Of a stretch of DNA of 64,000 nucleotides, positions 21,197 through 39,800 are shown in pieces (within the stretch, counting starts at the first letter, position 1; every line of letters begins with the position of its first letter). The stretch comes from Vibrio agarivorans. Its GTDB lineage: Bacteria > Pseudomonadota > Gammaproteobacteria > Enterobacterales > Vibrionaceae. The notes beneath the pieces are model-generated. The model did not search any database, was not told where the DNA came from, and saw nothing but the letters and a program-made list of their open reading frames with translations. A program made the translations under genes and the position numbers. The DNA is taken from NCBI RefSeq assembly GCF_030409635.1, contig NZ_JAUFQF010000004.1, positions 1,274,241-1,338,240 on the forward strand. The letters run 5' to 3'.

Positions 21197-22917
21197 TGAG
21201 TCAGCAACAAGAAGTATTAGGTGAAGTGTTAGGCCCACTGTCTGATAACGAGCGCCTTAAAAGAGAGAGCAACTTTCTACGCGGTACAATTGAGGCTGAT
21301 TTGAGCGATCAGATCACCGGTGGCTTTACCGCTGATAACTTCCAGCTCATTCGTTTTCATGGCATGTATCAACAGGATGACCGCGATATCCGCAATGAAC
21401 GAGCGAAGCAGAAGTTAGAGCCTCTGCATAATGTGATGCTTCGAGCGCGTATGCCGGGAGGCATCATTAAGCCAGAGCAATGGCTAGCGATCGATAAGTT
21501 TGCTAGTGAACATACGATGTATGGCAGTATTCGCCTTACGACGCGCCAAACGTTTCAGTTTCATGGTGTACTCAAGCCAAACATCAAGCTAATGCACCAA
21601 ACCTTAAATAGTATTGGTATTGATTCGATTGCAACTGCTGGTGACGTTAACCGAAATGTGTTGTGTACGACAAACCCAGTCGAGTCCGAATTACACCAAG
21701 AAGCTTATGAGTGGGCGAAAAAGATCAGTGAGCACCTGCTTCCTAAAACACGCGCCTACGCTGAAATCTGGCTGGACGGTGAAAAGCTAGAAGGGACACA
21801 AGATGAAGAGCCGATCCTAGGTAGCAACTATCTACCACGTAAATTCAAAACAACCGTTGTGATCCCGCCTCAGAATGATGTTGATGTACATGCAAACGAC
21901 CTTAACTTCGTTGCAATAGCAGAGAAAGGCAAGTTGGTCGGTTTCAACGTGCTGGTGGGTGGTGGATTGGCGATGACTCATGGAGATACTTCAACATACC
22001 CTCGTAAAGCAGACGACTTTGGTTTTGTCTCACTAGAAAAAACACTCGATGTTGCTGCCGCGGTTGTGACGACCCAAAGAGATTGGGGGAATCGTTCAAA
22101 TCGTAAAAACGCCAAAACAAAATACACACTCGATCGTGTCGGTATTGATGTGTTTAAGGCAGAAGTAGAGAAACGTGCTGATGTTAAGTTTCAAGAGAGC
22201 CGGCCTTATGAGTTCACTGAGCGTGGAGACCGTATAGGTTGGGTTGAAGGAATTGATGGTAAGCATCATTTGGCCCTCTTTATTGAGAACGGCCGCTTAC
22301 TTGATTATCCAGGCAAGCCACTAAAAACGGGTGTCGCTGAGATTGCGAAGATACATAAAGGTGATTTCCGCATGACAGCAAACCAAAACCTAATCGTTGC
22401 GGGCGTTGCTAAGAGCCAAAAAGCCAAAATCGAGAAAATTGCACGCGAACATGGGTTGATGGATGACGATATCAGCGAGCAGCGTAAAGACTCGATGGCT
22501 TGTGTCGCGTTCCCAACCTGTCCTTTGGCAATGGCTGAAGCCGAGCGTTTTCTTCCGGAGTTTGTCTCCCAAGTCGAAGAGATATTAGTGAGTCATGGTT
22601 TAACTAAAGAAGAGAGCATTATTCTTCGAGTTACCGGTTGTCCAAATGGTTGTGGTCGCGCCATGCTGGCAGAAATTGGCCTAGTCGGAAAAGCGCCAGG
22701 TCGTTACAACCTTCACTTAGGTGGTAACAAAGCAGGTACGCGAGTACCTAAAATGTATAAAGAAAACATTACTGATCAACAAATACTGCAAGAGATTGAT
22801 TCTTTAGTCGATCGCTGGGCGAAAGAGCGTGAAGCGGAAGAAGCGTTTGGCGATTTCGTTATTAGAACCGGAATTGTTGAAGAAGTTATTGTATCGAAGA
22901 GGGACTTTCATGCTTGA
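21196..22917 (+). CDS. cysI: Sulfite reductase hemoprotein beta subunit
   Basis: Siroheme and [4Fe-4S] subunit that performs the six-electron reduction of sulfite to sulfide. It has 573 residues. Cluster cysteines are in [18 protein letters not shown] (C-x5-C) and [12 protein letters not shown] (C-x3-C). Siroheme-binding arginines lie in the [12 protein letters not shown] segment. Start ATG 21196 shares one base with the cysJ stop (TAATG), and cysH begins inside its 3' end, so translation of cysJIH is coupled. Confidence 0.97.
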   Translation: MSQQQEVLGEVLGPLSDNERLKRESNFLRGTIEADLSDQITGGFTADNFQLIRFHGMYQQDDRDIRNERAKQKLEPLHNVMLRARMPGGIIKPEQWLAIDKFASEHTMYGSIRLTTRQTFQFHGVLKPNIKLMHQTLNSIGIDSIATAGDVNRNVLCTTNPVESELHQEAYEWAKKISEHLLPKTRAYAEIWLDGEKLEGTQDEEPILGSNYLPRKFKTTVVIPPQNDVDVHANDLNFVAIAEKGKLVGFNVLVGGGLAMTHGDTSTYPRKADDFGFVSLEKTLDVAAAVVTTQRDWGNRSNRKNAKTKYTLDRVGIDVFKAEVEKRADVKFQESRPYEFTERGDRIGWVEGIDGKHHLALFIENGRLLDYPGKPLKTGVAEIAKIHKGDFRMTANQNLIVAGVAKSQKAKIEKIAREHGLMDDDISEQRKDSMACVAFPTCPLAMAEAERFLPEFVSQVEEILVSHGLTKEESIILRVTGCPNGCGRAMLAEIGLVGKAPGRYNLHLGGNKAGTRVPKMYKENITDQQILQEIDSLVDRWAKEREAEEAFGDFVIRTGIVEEVIVSKRDFHA

Positions 22918-23686
22918 TTCTGTCACTTCTAAATGGAAGTTAGCAGAACTACTCTCATTAACTAAGACGGAGCAGATTCTCCGTCTTGCAGAAATCAATG
23001 CAGAGTTAGAACAGCTAACTGCGCAACAAAGAGTTGAATGGGCTCTGGAGAACTTACCTGGTAATCATGTAGTGTCCTCCAGTTTCGGGATACAAGCTGC
23101 ATTGATGTTGCACTTATTAACTCAGGCAAAACCGGATATTCCCGTCATACTTACAGATACAGGGTATCTGTTTGCAGAAACCTATACCTTTATAGACCAA
23201 TTGAGTGCACAGCTTACGTTGAATCTCAAAGTCTATCGTTCCAATCAAAGCCCTAACTGGCAAGAAGCACGCCACGGTAAATTATGGGAGCAAGGTATAG
23301 AGGGAATAGAGAAATACAACAAACTGAATAAAGTTGAACCTATGCGTCGCGCTTTGGCTGACCTTAATACACAAACTTGGTTTTCAGGTTTACGAAGAGA
23401 GCAATCGCAATCTAGGTCAAGTTTACCAATTCTGTCAGTACAAAATGGTGTGTTTAAATTCTTGCCAGTGATTGATTGGACGAACAAAGACGTTCACTAC
23501 TATTTAAAAGAACATGGTTTACCGTATCACCCGCTTTGGGAGCAAGGCTACCTGTCTGTCGGAGATACTCATACGACGCAAAAGTGGGAGCCTGGTATGT
23601 CGGAAGAACAAACTCGCTTTTTTGGTTTAAAAAGAGAATGTGGACTTCATGAAGATGATGGAGAACAGTATGGTTCTGGCATTTAA
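22910..23686 (+). CDS. cysH: Phosphoadenosine phosphosulfate (PAPS) reductase
   Basis: Reduces PAPS to sulfite with thioredoxin or glutaredoxin as donor. It has 258 residues from ATG 22910, which overlaps the cysI stop by 8 bases behind AGAGGGA. The frame is open further upstream, but conserved sequence begins after this ATG. Motifs: [16 protein letters not shown] (PP-loop-like SSSFG), [15 protein letters not shown], and the C-terminal [10 protein letters not shown] with the single catalytic Cys in ECGLH. The lack of the extra CC pairs of APS reductases marks it as the PAPS form. Confidence 0.96.
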   Translation: MLDSVTSKWKLAELLSLTKTEQILRLAEINAELEQLTAQQRVEWALENLPGNHVVSSSFGIQAALMLHLLTQAKPDIPVILTDTGYLFAETYTFIDQLSAQLTLNLKVYRSNQSPNWQEARHGKLWEQGIEGIEKYNKLNKVEPMRRALADLNTQTWFSGLRREQSQSRSSLPILSVQNGVFKFLPVIDWTNKDVHYYLKEHGLPYHPLWEQGYLSVGDTHTTQKWEPGMSEEQTRFFGLKRECGLHEDDGEQYGSGI

Positions 23687-23712
23687 ATGAATTTAGCTAC
23701 CAATCAAATGAG

Positions 23713-23740
23713 AAAAGGTCACGAAAAGTGGCCTTTTTTA
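23713..23740 (+). terminator. Terminator of cysJIH
   Basis: AAAAGGTCAC (23713-23722) pairs with GTGGCCTTTT (23728-23737), one G-U pair, then T residues. Confidence 0.88.
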
Positions 23741-23874
23741 TGTCTAGGAAAGAGTGGCTGTGGATAACTTTGTGGATTTTCCGTTGGCAAAGTTGGGGTA
23801 AAGTGGGATAAATGAGGCTTTGATGTGAGTATCGCCACTTAATCGTTATTTTTGCGCTTTTATTGAAATAACAC

Positions 23875-23902
23875 TTGCCAATGTGATGGCGATCTCTATA
23901 AT
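23875..23902 (+). promoter_or_regulatory. Upstream rRNA promoter of the first rrn operon
   Basis: TTGCCA (23875-23880), a 16-base spacer and TATAAT (23897-23902), then the GC-rich discriminator GCCTCCTCG. The A/T-rich stretch 23840-23872 could act as an UP element. The layout matches rrn P1 promoters subject to stringent control. Confidence 0.75.
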
Positions 23903-23991
23903 GCCTCCTCGTCGACAGGGCAAGGGCTCACAAGGGTTTCAAGCCAGTTAGACAGGTCAAGTTAGAAAAGAAAATAATTCAAAAAAAGTGT

Positions 23992-24019
23992 TTGACACTT
24001 TGAATTAAACCTCTAGAAT
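23992..24019 (+). promoter_or_regulatory. Second rRNA promoter of the first rrn operon
   Basis: TTGACA (23992-23997), a 16-base spacer and TAGAAT (24014-24019), followed by GGCCACCTC. An A-rich tract precedes it (23966-23987). It would serve as a downstream rrn promoter. Confidence 0.75.
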
Positions 24020-24307
24020 GGCCACCTCTTCCAAAGTGATTCAGGTCACAAAAGAAGAGAAGCTCTTTAAAAATTAAAACCTATCAATCTGTGTGGGCAC
24101 TCGTTGATGATAATCCAAAATGAAGCTTAGGCTTCAACTTAGATTTCAATGAACTGAGTGACCAATTGATACTTCGGTATCAGCACAGTCAATTCATTAT
24201 CGTTCTGTTGGAACGATAATAGCTTTAAAATTACTTCTTACTTTCGAGTGAGAATGAGTTTTGAAGTCAGTATTCATTGAGTCAGTCCTTATGGACATCA
24301 AAATCTT
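24020..24307 (+). other. 16S leader region of the first rrn operon
   Basis: Leader RNA. GCTCTTTAAAA at 24062-24072 is a boxA-like antitermination element. TGAAGC (24121-24126) pairs with GCTTCA (24131-24136). From about 24150 to the 16S start the sequence is nearly the same as in the second operon (29815-29972), which probably reflects shared 16S processing stems. The block 24112-24150 differs completely from the second operon. Confidence 0.6.
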
Positions 24308-25860
<1,553 letters not shown>

Positions 25861-25873
25861 TACGAAACGGATA

Positions 25874-25904
25874 GTTTGCTTTCACTTTTTAAAGTGAAGA
25901 CAAA
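25874..25904. repeat. rrn stem-loop element copy a
   Basis: GTTTG, then TTCACTTT (25881-25888), TT, AAAGTGAA (25891-25898), then GACAAA. One of six similar palindromes in the two rrn operons. Confidence 0.6.
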
Positions 25905-25953
25905 TAAGTCGCGATGAGTGTTCACACAGATTGATTGGTTTAATTTGAGCTTA

Positions 25954-25988
25954 GTTTGCTTCTGCTTTTAAAGCAGAAATGAACAAAC
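25954..25988. repeat. rrn stem-loop element copy b
   Basis: GTTTG flank, core TTCTGCTTT, T, AAAGCAGAA, and CAAAC flank. The stem differs from copy a by paired (compensating) changes. Confidence 0.6.
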
Positions 25989-25991
25989 CGT

Positions 25992-26067
25992 GTCCCGTTC
26001 GTCTAGAGGCCTAGGACACCGCCCTTTCACGGCGGTAACAGGGGTTCGACTCCCCTACGGGATACCA
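25992..26067 (+). tRNA. tRNA-Glu (anticodon TTC)
   Basis: 76 bases including an encoded CCA end. Acceptor GTCCCGT pairs with ACGGGAT (first pair G-U), anticodon loop CCTTTCA, T-arm GGGGTTCGACTCCCC. Located in the 16S-23S spacer of the first operon. Confidence 0.96.
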
Positions 26068-26425
26068 TCTTTAAGCATTCTTACGAGTGTGTTTAAAAAT
26101 GGTTACTTCTTTGGAAGTGATTTGCTCTTTAAAAATTTGGAAAGCTGACGAATAACAACAATCCCCATCTCTTTGAGATGCGTTGTTATTCAAATTAAAA
26201 GTTCTCAAATCCTAAAACTATGGTTTTAGGTACCAACACACATTCAAGTGTTCTTGGAAGTGACGAAAGTCCACTTTTTGCCTCTGCTTTTTTCTAAAAA
26301 GCGGAAACAAAGAGTTATTTGAGTCCGGCAAAATCGAGTCTGCATCATGTATAAAAATTGCAGACAACTTTGGTTGTTTGATTAAACAATCTCAAGATTT
26401 CTTCTGAAACTCTTTGGGGTTGTAT
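26068..26425 (+). other. tRNA-Glu to 23S spacer, first operon
   Basis: 358 bases without a gene. It contains a boxA-like TGCTCTTTAAAAA from 26123, stem-loop copy c (26274-26314), and the 5' strand of the 23S processing stem (TTGTATGG near 26420). The end of the block resembles the second operon, but the middle part (26263-26320) does not. Confidence 0.6.
26274..26314. repeat. rrn stem-loop element copy c
   Basis: CTTTTTG flank, core TCTGCTTTTT (26283-26292), a 3-base loop, AAAAAGCGGA, then AACAAAGAG. Absent from the second operon, which has a different short hairpin (AGTATC and GATACT) at this site. Confidence 0.6.
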
Positions 26426-29313
<2,888 letters not shown>

Positions 29314-29391
29314 ACAACACCCAAGGGGTTTTGATGGACTCAAAGCTAAGAACTTTGAATGTGTATTGATAACTTTTAGAAGCTTTCCAGA

Positions 29392-29433
29392 CTTTTTGTT
29401 TTCACTTTTTTAGAAAAAGTGAAGACGAAAAAC
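29392..29433. repeat. rrn stem-loop element copy d
   Basis: In the 23S-5S spacer: CTTTTTG flank, core TTCACTTTTT (29401-29410), TAG, AAAAAGTGAA, then GACGAAAAAC. Identical to copy f in the second operon. Confidence 0.65.
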
Positions 29434-29439
29434 AGAATT

Positions 29440-29559
29440 TGCTTGGCGACCATAGCATTGTGGACCCACCTGATTTCCATGCCGAACTCAGAAGTGAAAC
29501 GCAATAGCGCCGATGGTAGTGTGGGGCTTCCCCATGTGAGAGTAGGACATCGCCAGGCT
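29440..29559 (+). rRNA. rrf: 5S ribosomal RNA, first operon
   Basis: 120 bases from TGCTTGGCGACCATAGC to ACATCGCCAGGCT, with terminal pairing of TGCTTGGCG and CGCCAGGC. No clear terminator follows: the next operon's promoter begins 69 bases later. Confidence 0.96.
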
Positions 29560-29627
29560 TTAATTTCGACTTTGCTTATTACTTAAGCAAGTCACCATAG
29601 AGTTCTAAATTATTTTAGAGTTTTATG

Positions 29628-29655
29628 TTGACTTACAGAGTCAATCGCGTATTAT
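29628..29655 (+). promoter_or_regulatory. rRNA promoter of the second rrn operon
   Basis: TTGACT (29628-29633), a 16-base spacer and TATTAT (29650-29655), then ACGCATCCGC. An A/T-rich tract (29600-29625) precedes it. A single promoter is seen, unlike the two of the first operon. Confidence 0.75.
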
Positions 29656-29747
29656 ACGCATCCGCTTCGAGGTTAAGGCCTTGATAGCAAAGCTCTTTAA
29701 CAATATAAACCTATCAATCTGTGTGGGCACTCGTTGATGATAATCCA

Positions 29748-29787
29748 CTTTTGGTTTTTACTTTTTTATAAAAGTAAAATCAAAAAC
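29748..29787. repeat. rrn stem-loop element copy e
   Basis: CTTTTGG flank, core TTTTACTTTT, TTA, TAAAAGTAAAA, then TCAAAAAC. At the same leader position the first operon has an unrelated small hairpin (TGAAGC and GCTTCA). Confidence 0.6.
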
Positions 29788-29972
29788 TGATTCTTCGGAA
29801 TCAATGACTATCAATGAACTGAGTGACCAATTGATACTTCGGTATCAGCACAGTCAATTCATTATCGTTCTGTTGGAACGATAATAGCTTTAAAATTACT
29901 TCTTACTTTCGAGTGAGAATGAGTTTTGAAGTCAGTATTCATTGAGTCAGTCCTTATGGACATCAAAATCTT

Positions 29973-31525
<1,553 letters not shown>

Positions 31526-31586
31526 TACGATGATTATTGCGATGAGTGTTCACACAGATTGATGGTTTATAGAAAGAGACGATGTC

Positions 31587-31663
31587 GGGTCTGTAGCTCA
31601 GGTGGTTAGAGCGTTCGCCTGATAAGCGAGAGGTCGGTGGTTCAAGTCCACTCAGACCCACCA
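31587..31663 (+). tRNA. tRNA-Ile (anticodon GAT)
   Basis: 77 bases with encoded CCA: GGGTCTGTAGCTCAGGTGG, anticodon arm CGCCTGATAAGCG, T-arm GGTGGTTCAAGTCCACT. In the 16S-23S spacer of the second operon. Confidence 0.97.
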
Positions 31664-31702
31664 ATTTCCTTCCCAAGAAATTGGCAATGACATCACACTG
31701 AT

Positions 31703-31778
31703 GGGGCTATAGCTCAGCTGGGAGAGCGCCTGCCTTGCACGCAGGAGGTCAGCAGTTCGATCCTGCTTAGCTCCACCA
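31703..31778 (+). tRNA. tRNA-Ala (anticodon TGC)
   Basis: 76 bases with encoded CCA: GGGGCTATAGCTCAGC, anticodon arm CCTGCCTTGCACGCAGG, T-arm AGCAGTTCGATCCTGCT. It lies 39 bases after tRNA-Ile, the classical Ile-Ala spacer pair. Confidence 0.97.
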
Positions 31779-32110
31779 TCTTTAAGCGCATTTCTTTTGA
31801 AATAGAAAGCCTTAAGTGCTCTTAAAAATGGTTACTTCATGAGAAGTAATTTGCTCTTTAAAAATTTGGAAAGCTGACGAATAACAACAATCCCCATCTC
31901 TATGAGATGTGTTGTTATTCAAATTAAAAGTTCTCAAATCCTAAAACTACGGTTTTAGGTACCAACACACATTCAAGTGTTCTTGGAAAGTATCGAAAGA
32001 TACTTAATATTTGAGTCCGGCAAAATCGAGTCTGCATCATGTATAAAAATTGCAGACAACTTTGGTTGTTTAAACAACTCAAATTTCTCGAAACTCCTTC
32101 GGGGTTGTAT
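31779..32110 (+). other. tRNA-Ala to 23S spacer, second operon
   Basis: 332 bases without a gene: a boxA-like TGCTCTTTAAA from 31852, a small hairpin AGTATC GAAA GATACT near 31988-32003 in place of stem-loop copy c, and the 23S processing-stem strand before 32111. Confidence 0.6.
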
Positions 32111-34998
<2,888 letters not shown>

Positions 34999-35076
34999 AC
35001 AACACCCAAGGGGTTTTGATGGACTCAAAGCTAAGAACTTTGAATGTGTATTGATAACTTTTAGAAGCTTTCCAGA

Positions 35077-35118
35077 CTTTTTGTTTTCACTTTTTTAGAA
35101 AAAGTGAAGACGAAAAAC
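35077..35118. repeat. rrn stem-loop element copy f
   Basis: Same sequence and place (23S-5S spacer) as copy d in the first operon. Confidence 0.65.
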
Positions 35119-35124
35119 AGAATT

Positions 35125-35244
35125 TGCTTGGCGACCATAGCATTGTGGACCCACCTGATTTCCATGCCGAACTCAGAAGTGAAACGCAATAGCGCCGATG
35201 GTAGTGTGGGGCTTCCCCATGTGAGAGTAGGACATCGCCAGGCT
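35125..35244 (+). rRNA. rrf: 5S ribosomal RNA, second operon
   Basis: 120 bases, identical by eye to the first 5S gene. Confidence 0.96.
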
Positions 35245-35299
35245 TTGAACATTATCTGTTTAAAGCACGTTTTAGATAAGACTTTAAATAGACCACTGC

Positions 35300-35376
35300 G
35301 GAGTGGTAGTTCAGTTGGTTAGAATACCGGCCTGTCACGCCGGGGGTCGCGGGTTCGAGTCCCGTCCACTCCGCCA
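35300..35376 (+). tRNA. tRNA-Asp (anticodon GTC)
   Basis: 77 bases with encoded CCA: GGAGTGGTAGTTCAGTTGG, anticodon arm CCGGCCTGTCACGCCGG, T-arm CGCGGGTTCGAGTCCCG. It follows the 5S gene by 55 bases and is probably the distal gene of the second operon, as in E. coli rrnC and rrnH. Confidence 0.97.
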
Positions 35377-35384
35377 CTTATACT

Positions 35385-35414
35385 AAGCCCTAGTCGAAAG
35401 ACTAGGGCTTTTTT
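35385..35414 (+). terminator. Terminator of the second rrn operon
   Basis: Perfect 11-bp stem AAGCCCTAGTC and GACTAGGGCTT with loop GAAA, then TTTT, just after tRNA-Asp. Confidence 0.93.
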
Positions 35415-35486
35415 ACGTTTATCGTCATATAAAGGGAGACTCAACGATAAATTGAGCCTCACCTCGAAACATAATTGGTGAGCGGA

Positions 35487-35906
35487 CTATTTTTCTGGCT
35501 CTACAGTTGTCACTTGAAGGCGACTTTCTAGGTTTGTTAATTCTTGTACCTGATTAATCAAATCCATGCGTTTTTCGTCGTTTGTATCGGACCAAGTTAT
35601 CCCTAGAAATGTGAATAGCTCGCCTTCATCTCTTTGATAAACCACATCTGCACTGAACTCATCGCCATCAGGTATTGAAACAATAATCTTGTCTGGCACT
35701 TTAATTCGATTTGATACTAGAACACCAGCCCCACCCATGCTGATGTCTTTTATAACAGCTCTTCCCAACGTCTTATGGCGAAACCAGCCTGGTTGTTTAA
35801 GCTGAACTGCTAACCCGCTTGCTTGTGATTTAAATGGCTCTTCAGGCATCCAAAAATACCAGCGGATGTACTTTCTCTTTGCTTCGTTGTCTGACTTCAT
35901 TTTCAT
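35487..35906 (-). CDS. PilZ-domain protein, probable c-di-GMP receptor
   Basis: Single-domain PilZ protein of 139 residues, no membrane segment. Both c-di-GMP signatures are present: RKYIR (R11-x-x-x-R15) and DISMGG (D54-x-S56-x-x-G59). Their separation is long for the family, with a segment rich in Trp, Pro and Gln between (residues 16-48). The C-terminal tail is short and charged. It stands alone between tRNA-Asp and the divergent metH. Which process it controls cannot be read from the context; the same window holds the c-di-GMP-binding pilus ATPase gene mshE. Confidence 0.88.
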   Translation of the reverse strand: MKMKSDNEAKRKYIRWYFWMPEEPFKSQASGLAVQLKQPGWFRHKTLGRAVIKDISMGGAGVLVSNRIKVPDKIIVSIPDGDEFSADVVYQRDEGELFTFLGITWSDTNDEKRMDLINQVQELTNLESRLQVTTVEPEK

Positions 35907-35992
35907 TCATATTGTTCGTAACTAACGCTTTATTTACTAAAAACGACCAACAGATGGAAAAGTAAAGTTTGGTGAGTTTTTGTTTGTCATTT

Positions 35993-36008
35993 AGACGTCT
36001 AGATATCT
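35993..36008 (+). promoter_or_regulatory. Tandem MetJ-type operator (two met boxes) upstream of metH
   Basis: AGACGTCT (35993-36000), the exact met-box consensus, is followed immediately by AGATATCT (36001-36008), matching 6 of 8. Two adjacent 8-base boxes are the minimum operator for the MetJ repressor with S-adenosylmethionine. It lies 51 bases before the metH start. Confidence 0.75.
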
Positions 36009-36058
36009 GCAAATTGTGTGGTAGGATGTAGGAAATGAACAAGGAATGAGGCTGTAAA

Positions 36059-39000
36059 GTGGGAACGAATTTAAGGCAGCAGATTGAAGCTCAATTGAAG
36101 CAGAAAATCTTGTTAATCGATGGTGGCATGGGCACCATGATTCAAGGACATAAGCTGGAAGAAAATGATTATCGAGGTGAGCGTTTTTCTGACTGGCATT
36201 GTGACCTTAAGGGAAACAACGACCTGTTGGTTCTTACTCAGCCAGAGCTGATTAAGGATATTCACAAAGAATACCTTGAAGCGGGCGCAGATATACTAGA
36301 AACAAACACGTTTAATGCGACCACTATCGCGATGGCTGACTACGATATGCAAAGCCTTAGCGAAGAGATTAACTTTGCCGCTGCCAAGCTAGCTCGTGAA
36401 GCTGCAGATGAGTGGACAGCAAAGACACCAGATAAGCCTAGATACGTGGCCGGTGTTTTAGGGCCAACTAACCGTACATGTTCTATTTCTCCAGATGTAA
36501 ACGATCCCGGCTATCGTAATGTCAGCTTCGATGAGTTGGTTGAGGCTTATTCCGAGTCTACTCATGCCTTGATCAAAGGTGGAAGCGATCTCATTCTTAT
36601 CGAAACAATCTTTGATACTTTGAATGCCAAGGCTTGTGCTTTTGCCGTTGAAAGTGTTTTTGAGGAGTTGGGTTATTCCCTGCCTGTAATGATTTCTGGC
36701 ACGATCACCGATGCCTCTGGCCGTACCCTTTCCGGCCAAACTACCGAGGCGTTTTACAACGCGTTACGCCACGTTAGCCCAATCTCTTTTGGTCTAAATT
36801 GTGCTTTAGGGCCTGATGAGCTTCGTCCCTACGTAGAAGAGCTATCGCGTATTTCTGATACTTTTGTCTCTGCGCACCCAAATGCTGGCTTACCGAATGC
36901 TTTTGGTGAATATGATCTCTCTCCTGAGGAAATGGCATCACATGTACAAGAGTGGGCAGCTAGCGGTTTCTTAAACTTGATTGGTGGTTGTTGCGGTACG
37001 ACTCCTGAGCATATTCGTCAGATGGCTTCAGTCGTCGAGAATTTGCCTCCTCGAGCACTTCCTGATATTCCCAAAGCCTGCCGCCTCTCCGGTCTTGAGC
37101 CGCTTACAATAGAAAAAGATACCCTGTTTATCAATGTTGGTGAGCGAACTAACGTCACCGGATCAGCTCGCTTCAAGCGTTTAATCAAAGAAGAGCTTTA
37201 TGATGAAGCCTTAGATGTTGCTCGTCAGCAGGTTGAAAACGGTGCTCAGATCATTGATATCAATATGGATGAGGGGATGCTAGATGCAGAAGCATGTATG
37301 GTCCGCTTCCTTAATCTGTGTGCGTCAGAACCTGAGATTTCTAAAGTCCCTATCATGGTTGATTCCTCTAAGTGGGAAGTTATTGAAGCGGGCCTAAAGT
37401 GTATCCAGGGCAAGGGAATTGTTAACTCTATTTCTTTGAAAGAAGGGAAAGAGAAATTTGTTGAACAGGCCAAATTGATTCGTCGCTATGGGGCTGCCGT
37501 CATTGTTATGGCCTTTGATGAAGTCGGCCAAGCAGAAACTCGCGCACGAAAACTCGAAATTTGTACGAATGCGTATCGTATTTTAGTTGATGAGGTTGGC
37601 TTTCCACCGGAAGACATCATTTTTGACCCGAATATTTTTGCTGTCGCAACGGGTATTGAAGAGCATAACAACTATGCTGTTGACTTCATTGAGGCGGTAG
37701 CAGACATCAAACGTGACCTTCCTTATGCAATGATTTCTGGCGGTGTGTCTAACGTCTCTTTCTCTTTCCGTGGAAATAACTATGTACGAGAAGCGATTCA
37801 TGCTGTGTTCCTTTACCACTGCTTTAAGAATGGTATGGATATGGGGATCGTGAATGCTGGTCAGCTCGAGATCTACGACAACGTCCCTGAAAAGCTGAGG
37901 GATGCGGTAGAAGATGTTGTCCTCAATCGTCGTGATGATGGTACTGAACGCCTTCTTGATATTGCAGCTGAATACGCAGGTAAAGGCGTTGGCAAAGAAG
38001 ATGATGCATCGGCTCTTGAATGGCGTAGTTGGCCAGTAGAAAAGCGTTTAGAGCACGCTCTCGTAAAAGGTATAACAGAGTTTATCGTTGACGATACTGA
38101 AGAAGCTCGAGTCAATGCTAGTAAGCCACTTGAGGTGATTGAAGGCCCCCTAATGGATGGCATGAATGTCGTGGGTGACTTGTTTGGTGAAGGTAAGATG
38201 TTCCTTCCTCAGGTTGTTAAGTCAGCACGCGTAATGAAGCAAGCCGTCGCCCACCTTGAGCCTTACATCAACGCAGAAAAACAAGCTGGTTCTACCAACG
38301 GTAAAATCCTGCTTGCGACGGTTAAAGGTGATGTTCACGACATTGGTAAGAATATTGTGGGTGTCGTTCTGCAGTGCAATAACTACGAAATTATTGATCT
38401 TGGCGTTATGGTACCTTGTGAGAAGATCTTAAAGGTTGCCAAGGAAGAAAATGTCGACATTATTGGCCTATCAGGGCTGATTACCCCATCACTTGATGAG
38501 ATGGTTCATGTGGCTAAAGAGATGGAGCGCCTAGATTTTGATTTGCCTCTGTTGATTGGCGGAGCAACAACATCGAAAGCTCACACGGCCGTTAAGATTG
38601 AACAGAACTACAAAAATTCAGTGGTATACGTAAACAATGCGTCTCGCGCAGTGGGTGTTTGCACATCGCTGTTATCTGATGAGTTGAGGCCTGGTTTTGT
38701 TGAAAAGCTCGGTGCCGATTATGAGCGTGTTCGTGATCAGCACAATCGTAAGAAGCCACGCACTAAGCCTGTGACACTTGAGCAAGCGAGAGCGAATAAG
38801 GTTGCGCTTGATTGGGCGAACTACACTCCGCCTAACCCTGCAAAGCCGGGTATCCATGTCTTCGATGATGTTGATGTTTCAACACTTCGTCAGTATATCG
38901 ATTGGACGCCGTTCTTTATGACGTGGTCTTTGGTTGGTAAATATCCAAAGATATTTGAACATGAAGAAGTCGGTGAAGAAGCACAGCGACTGTTTGCGGA

Positions 39001-39739
39001 TGCGAATGAGTGGTTAGATAAGATTGAATCACAGCAGCTACTCAAAGTTCGTGGTATGTGTGGCTTGTTCCCAGCAGCGAGTGTCGACGACGATATTGAA
39101 GTGTATACCGATGAGTCACGCACTAAGGTAGCCAAAGTTCTGCATAACTTACGTCAGCAGACAGAGAAGCCTAAAGGGTATAACTACTGTCTATCAGACT
39201 ATATCGCACCGAAAGAGAGTGGCAAGCAAGACTGGATTGGCGGATTTGCTGTGACTGGAGGCATTGGTGAGCGTGAACTTGCGGATGAGTTTAAAGCGCA
39301 AGGTGATGATTATAATGCCATCATGATTCAGGCAGTTGCTGATCGACTTGCTGAAGCTTTTGCTGAGTACCTCCATGAGCGTGTTCGAACGGATATTTGG
39401 GGCTACGCACCCGAAGAGCAGTTGACCAACGAAGAGTTAATCCGAGAGAACTATCAAGGTATTCGCCCAGCCCCGGGTTACCCTGCGTGTCCTGAACACA
39501 CAGAAAAGGGCAGCCTCTGGGAGCTACTCAATGTTGAAGAGGCAATAGAGATGTCTCTGACGTCGAGCTATGCCATGTGGCCAGGTGCATCGGTATCGGG
39601 CTGGTACTTCTCACATCCAGACTCACGCTATTTTGCGATCGCTCAGATCCAACAAGATCAGGTAGCAAGTTATGCTGACCGTAAAGGTTGGGATCAACTA
39701 GAGGCTGAGAAATGGCTAGGGCCGAACATTAACGGATAG
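36059..39739 (+). CDS. metH: Cobalamin-dependent methionine synthase
   Basis: Transfers methyl from 5-methyltetrahydrofolate to homocysteine through methylcobalamin. It has 1226 residues, almost the E. coli length. Order: homocysteine domain with zinc ligands Cys248, Cys311 and Cys312 ([17 protein letters not shown]); folate domain ([17 protein letters not shown]); cobalamin cap and binding domain with the axial His760 in [11 protein letters not shown]; and the SAM-binding reactivation domain ending [19 protein letters not shown]. Start GTG 36059. Single-gene unit behind a MetJ-type operator. Confidence 0.98.
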   Translation: MGTNLRQQIEAQLKQKILLIDGGMGTMIQGHKLEENDYRGERFSDWHCDLKGNNDLLVLTQPELIKDIHKEYLEAGADILETNTFNATTIAMADYDMQSLSEEINFAAAKLAREAADEWTAKTPDKPRYVAGVLGPTNRTCSISPDVNDPGYRNVSFDELVEAYSESTHALIKGGSDLILIETIFDTLNAKACAFAVESVFEELGYSLPVMISGTITDASGRTLSGQTTEAFYNALRHVSPISFGLNCALGPDELRPYVEELSRISDTFVSAHPNAGLPNAFGEYDLSPEEMASHVQEWAASGFLNLIGGCCGTTPEHIRQMASVVENLPPRALPDIPKACRLSGLEPLTIEKDTLFINVGERTNVTGSARFKRLIKEELYDEALDVARQQVENGAQIIDINMDEGMLDAEACMVRFLNLCASEPEISKVPIMVDSSKWEVIEAGLKCIQGKGIVNSISLKEGKEKFVEQAKLIRRYGAAVIVMAFDEVGQAETRARKLEICTNAYRILVDEVGFPPEDIIFDPNIFAVATGIEEHNNYAVDFIEAVADIKRDLPYAMISGGVSNVSFSFRGNNYVREAIHAVFLYHCFKNGMDMGIVNAGQLEIYDNVPEKLRDAVEDVVLNRRDDGTERLLDIAAEYAGKGVGKEDDASALEWRSWPVEKRLEHALVKGITEFIVDDTEEARVNASKPLEVIEGPLMDGMNVVGDLFGEGKMFLPQVVKSARVMKQAVAHLEPYINAEKQAGSTNGKILLATVKGDVHDIGKNIVGVVLQCNNYEIIDLGVMVPCEKILKVAKEENVDIIGLSGLITPSLDEMVHVAKEMERLDFDLPLLIGGATTSKAHTAVKIEQNYKNSVVYVNNASRAVGVCTSLLSDELRPGFVEKLGADYERVRDQHNRKKPRTKPVTLEQARANKVALDWANYTPPNPAKPGIHVFDDVDVSTLRQYIDWTPFFMTWSLVGKYPKIFEHEEVGEEAQRLFADANEWLDKIESQQLLKVRGMCGLFPAASVDDDIEVYTDESRTKVAKVLHNLRQQTEKPKGYNYCLSDYIAPKESGKQDWIGGFAVTGGIGERELADEFKAQGDDYNAIMIQAVADRLAEAFAEYLHERVRTDIWGYAPEEQLTNEELIRENYQGIRPAPGYPACPEHTEKGSLWELLNVEEAIEMSLTSSYAMWPGASVSGWYFSHPDSRYFAIAQIQQDQVASYADRKGWDQLEAEKWLGPNING

Positions 39740-39754
39740 TGAAAGTCATTAATG

Positions 39755-39785
39755 ATAAGCCCCTCACTTGTAGGGGCTTATTTAT
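39755..39785. terminator. Terminator between metH and lysC
   Basis: ATAAGCCCCT (39755-39764) pairs with AGGGGCTTAT (39772-39781), loop CACTTGT, with short A/T tails. It sits between convergent genes and may serve both. Confidence 0.8.
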
Positions 39786-39800
39786 ATCTGGGGTATGGAA

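Larger units (their letters stand above)
25861..25991 (+). other. 16S-tRNA spacer of the first operon with two stem-loop elements
   Basis: Holds two related palindromic elements: 25874-25904 (core TTCACTTT and AAAGTGAA) and 25954-25988 (core TTCTGCTTT and AAAGCAGAA, flanked by GTTTG and CAAAC). The second operon has only a short sequence at the first of these positions. See the repeat entries and findings. Confidence 0.6.
29560..29972 (+). other. Inter-operon region between the two rrn operons
   Basis: 413 bases. A short stem TTGCTTA and TAAGCAA follows the first 5S gene but has no U-tract. The second promoter lies at 29628-29655, a perfect boxA (GCTCTTTAACA) at 29692-29702, stem-loop copy e at 29748-29787, and the shared 16S leader from about 29815. 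No gene is seen. Confidence 0.65.
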
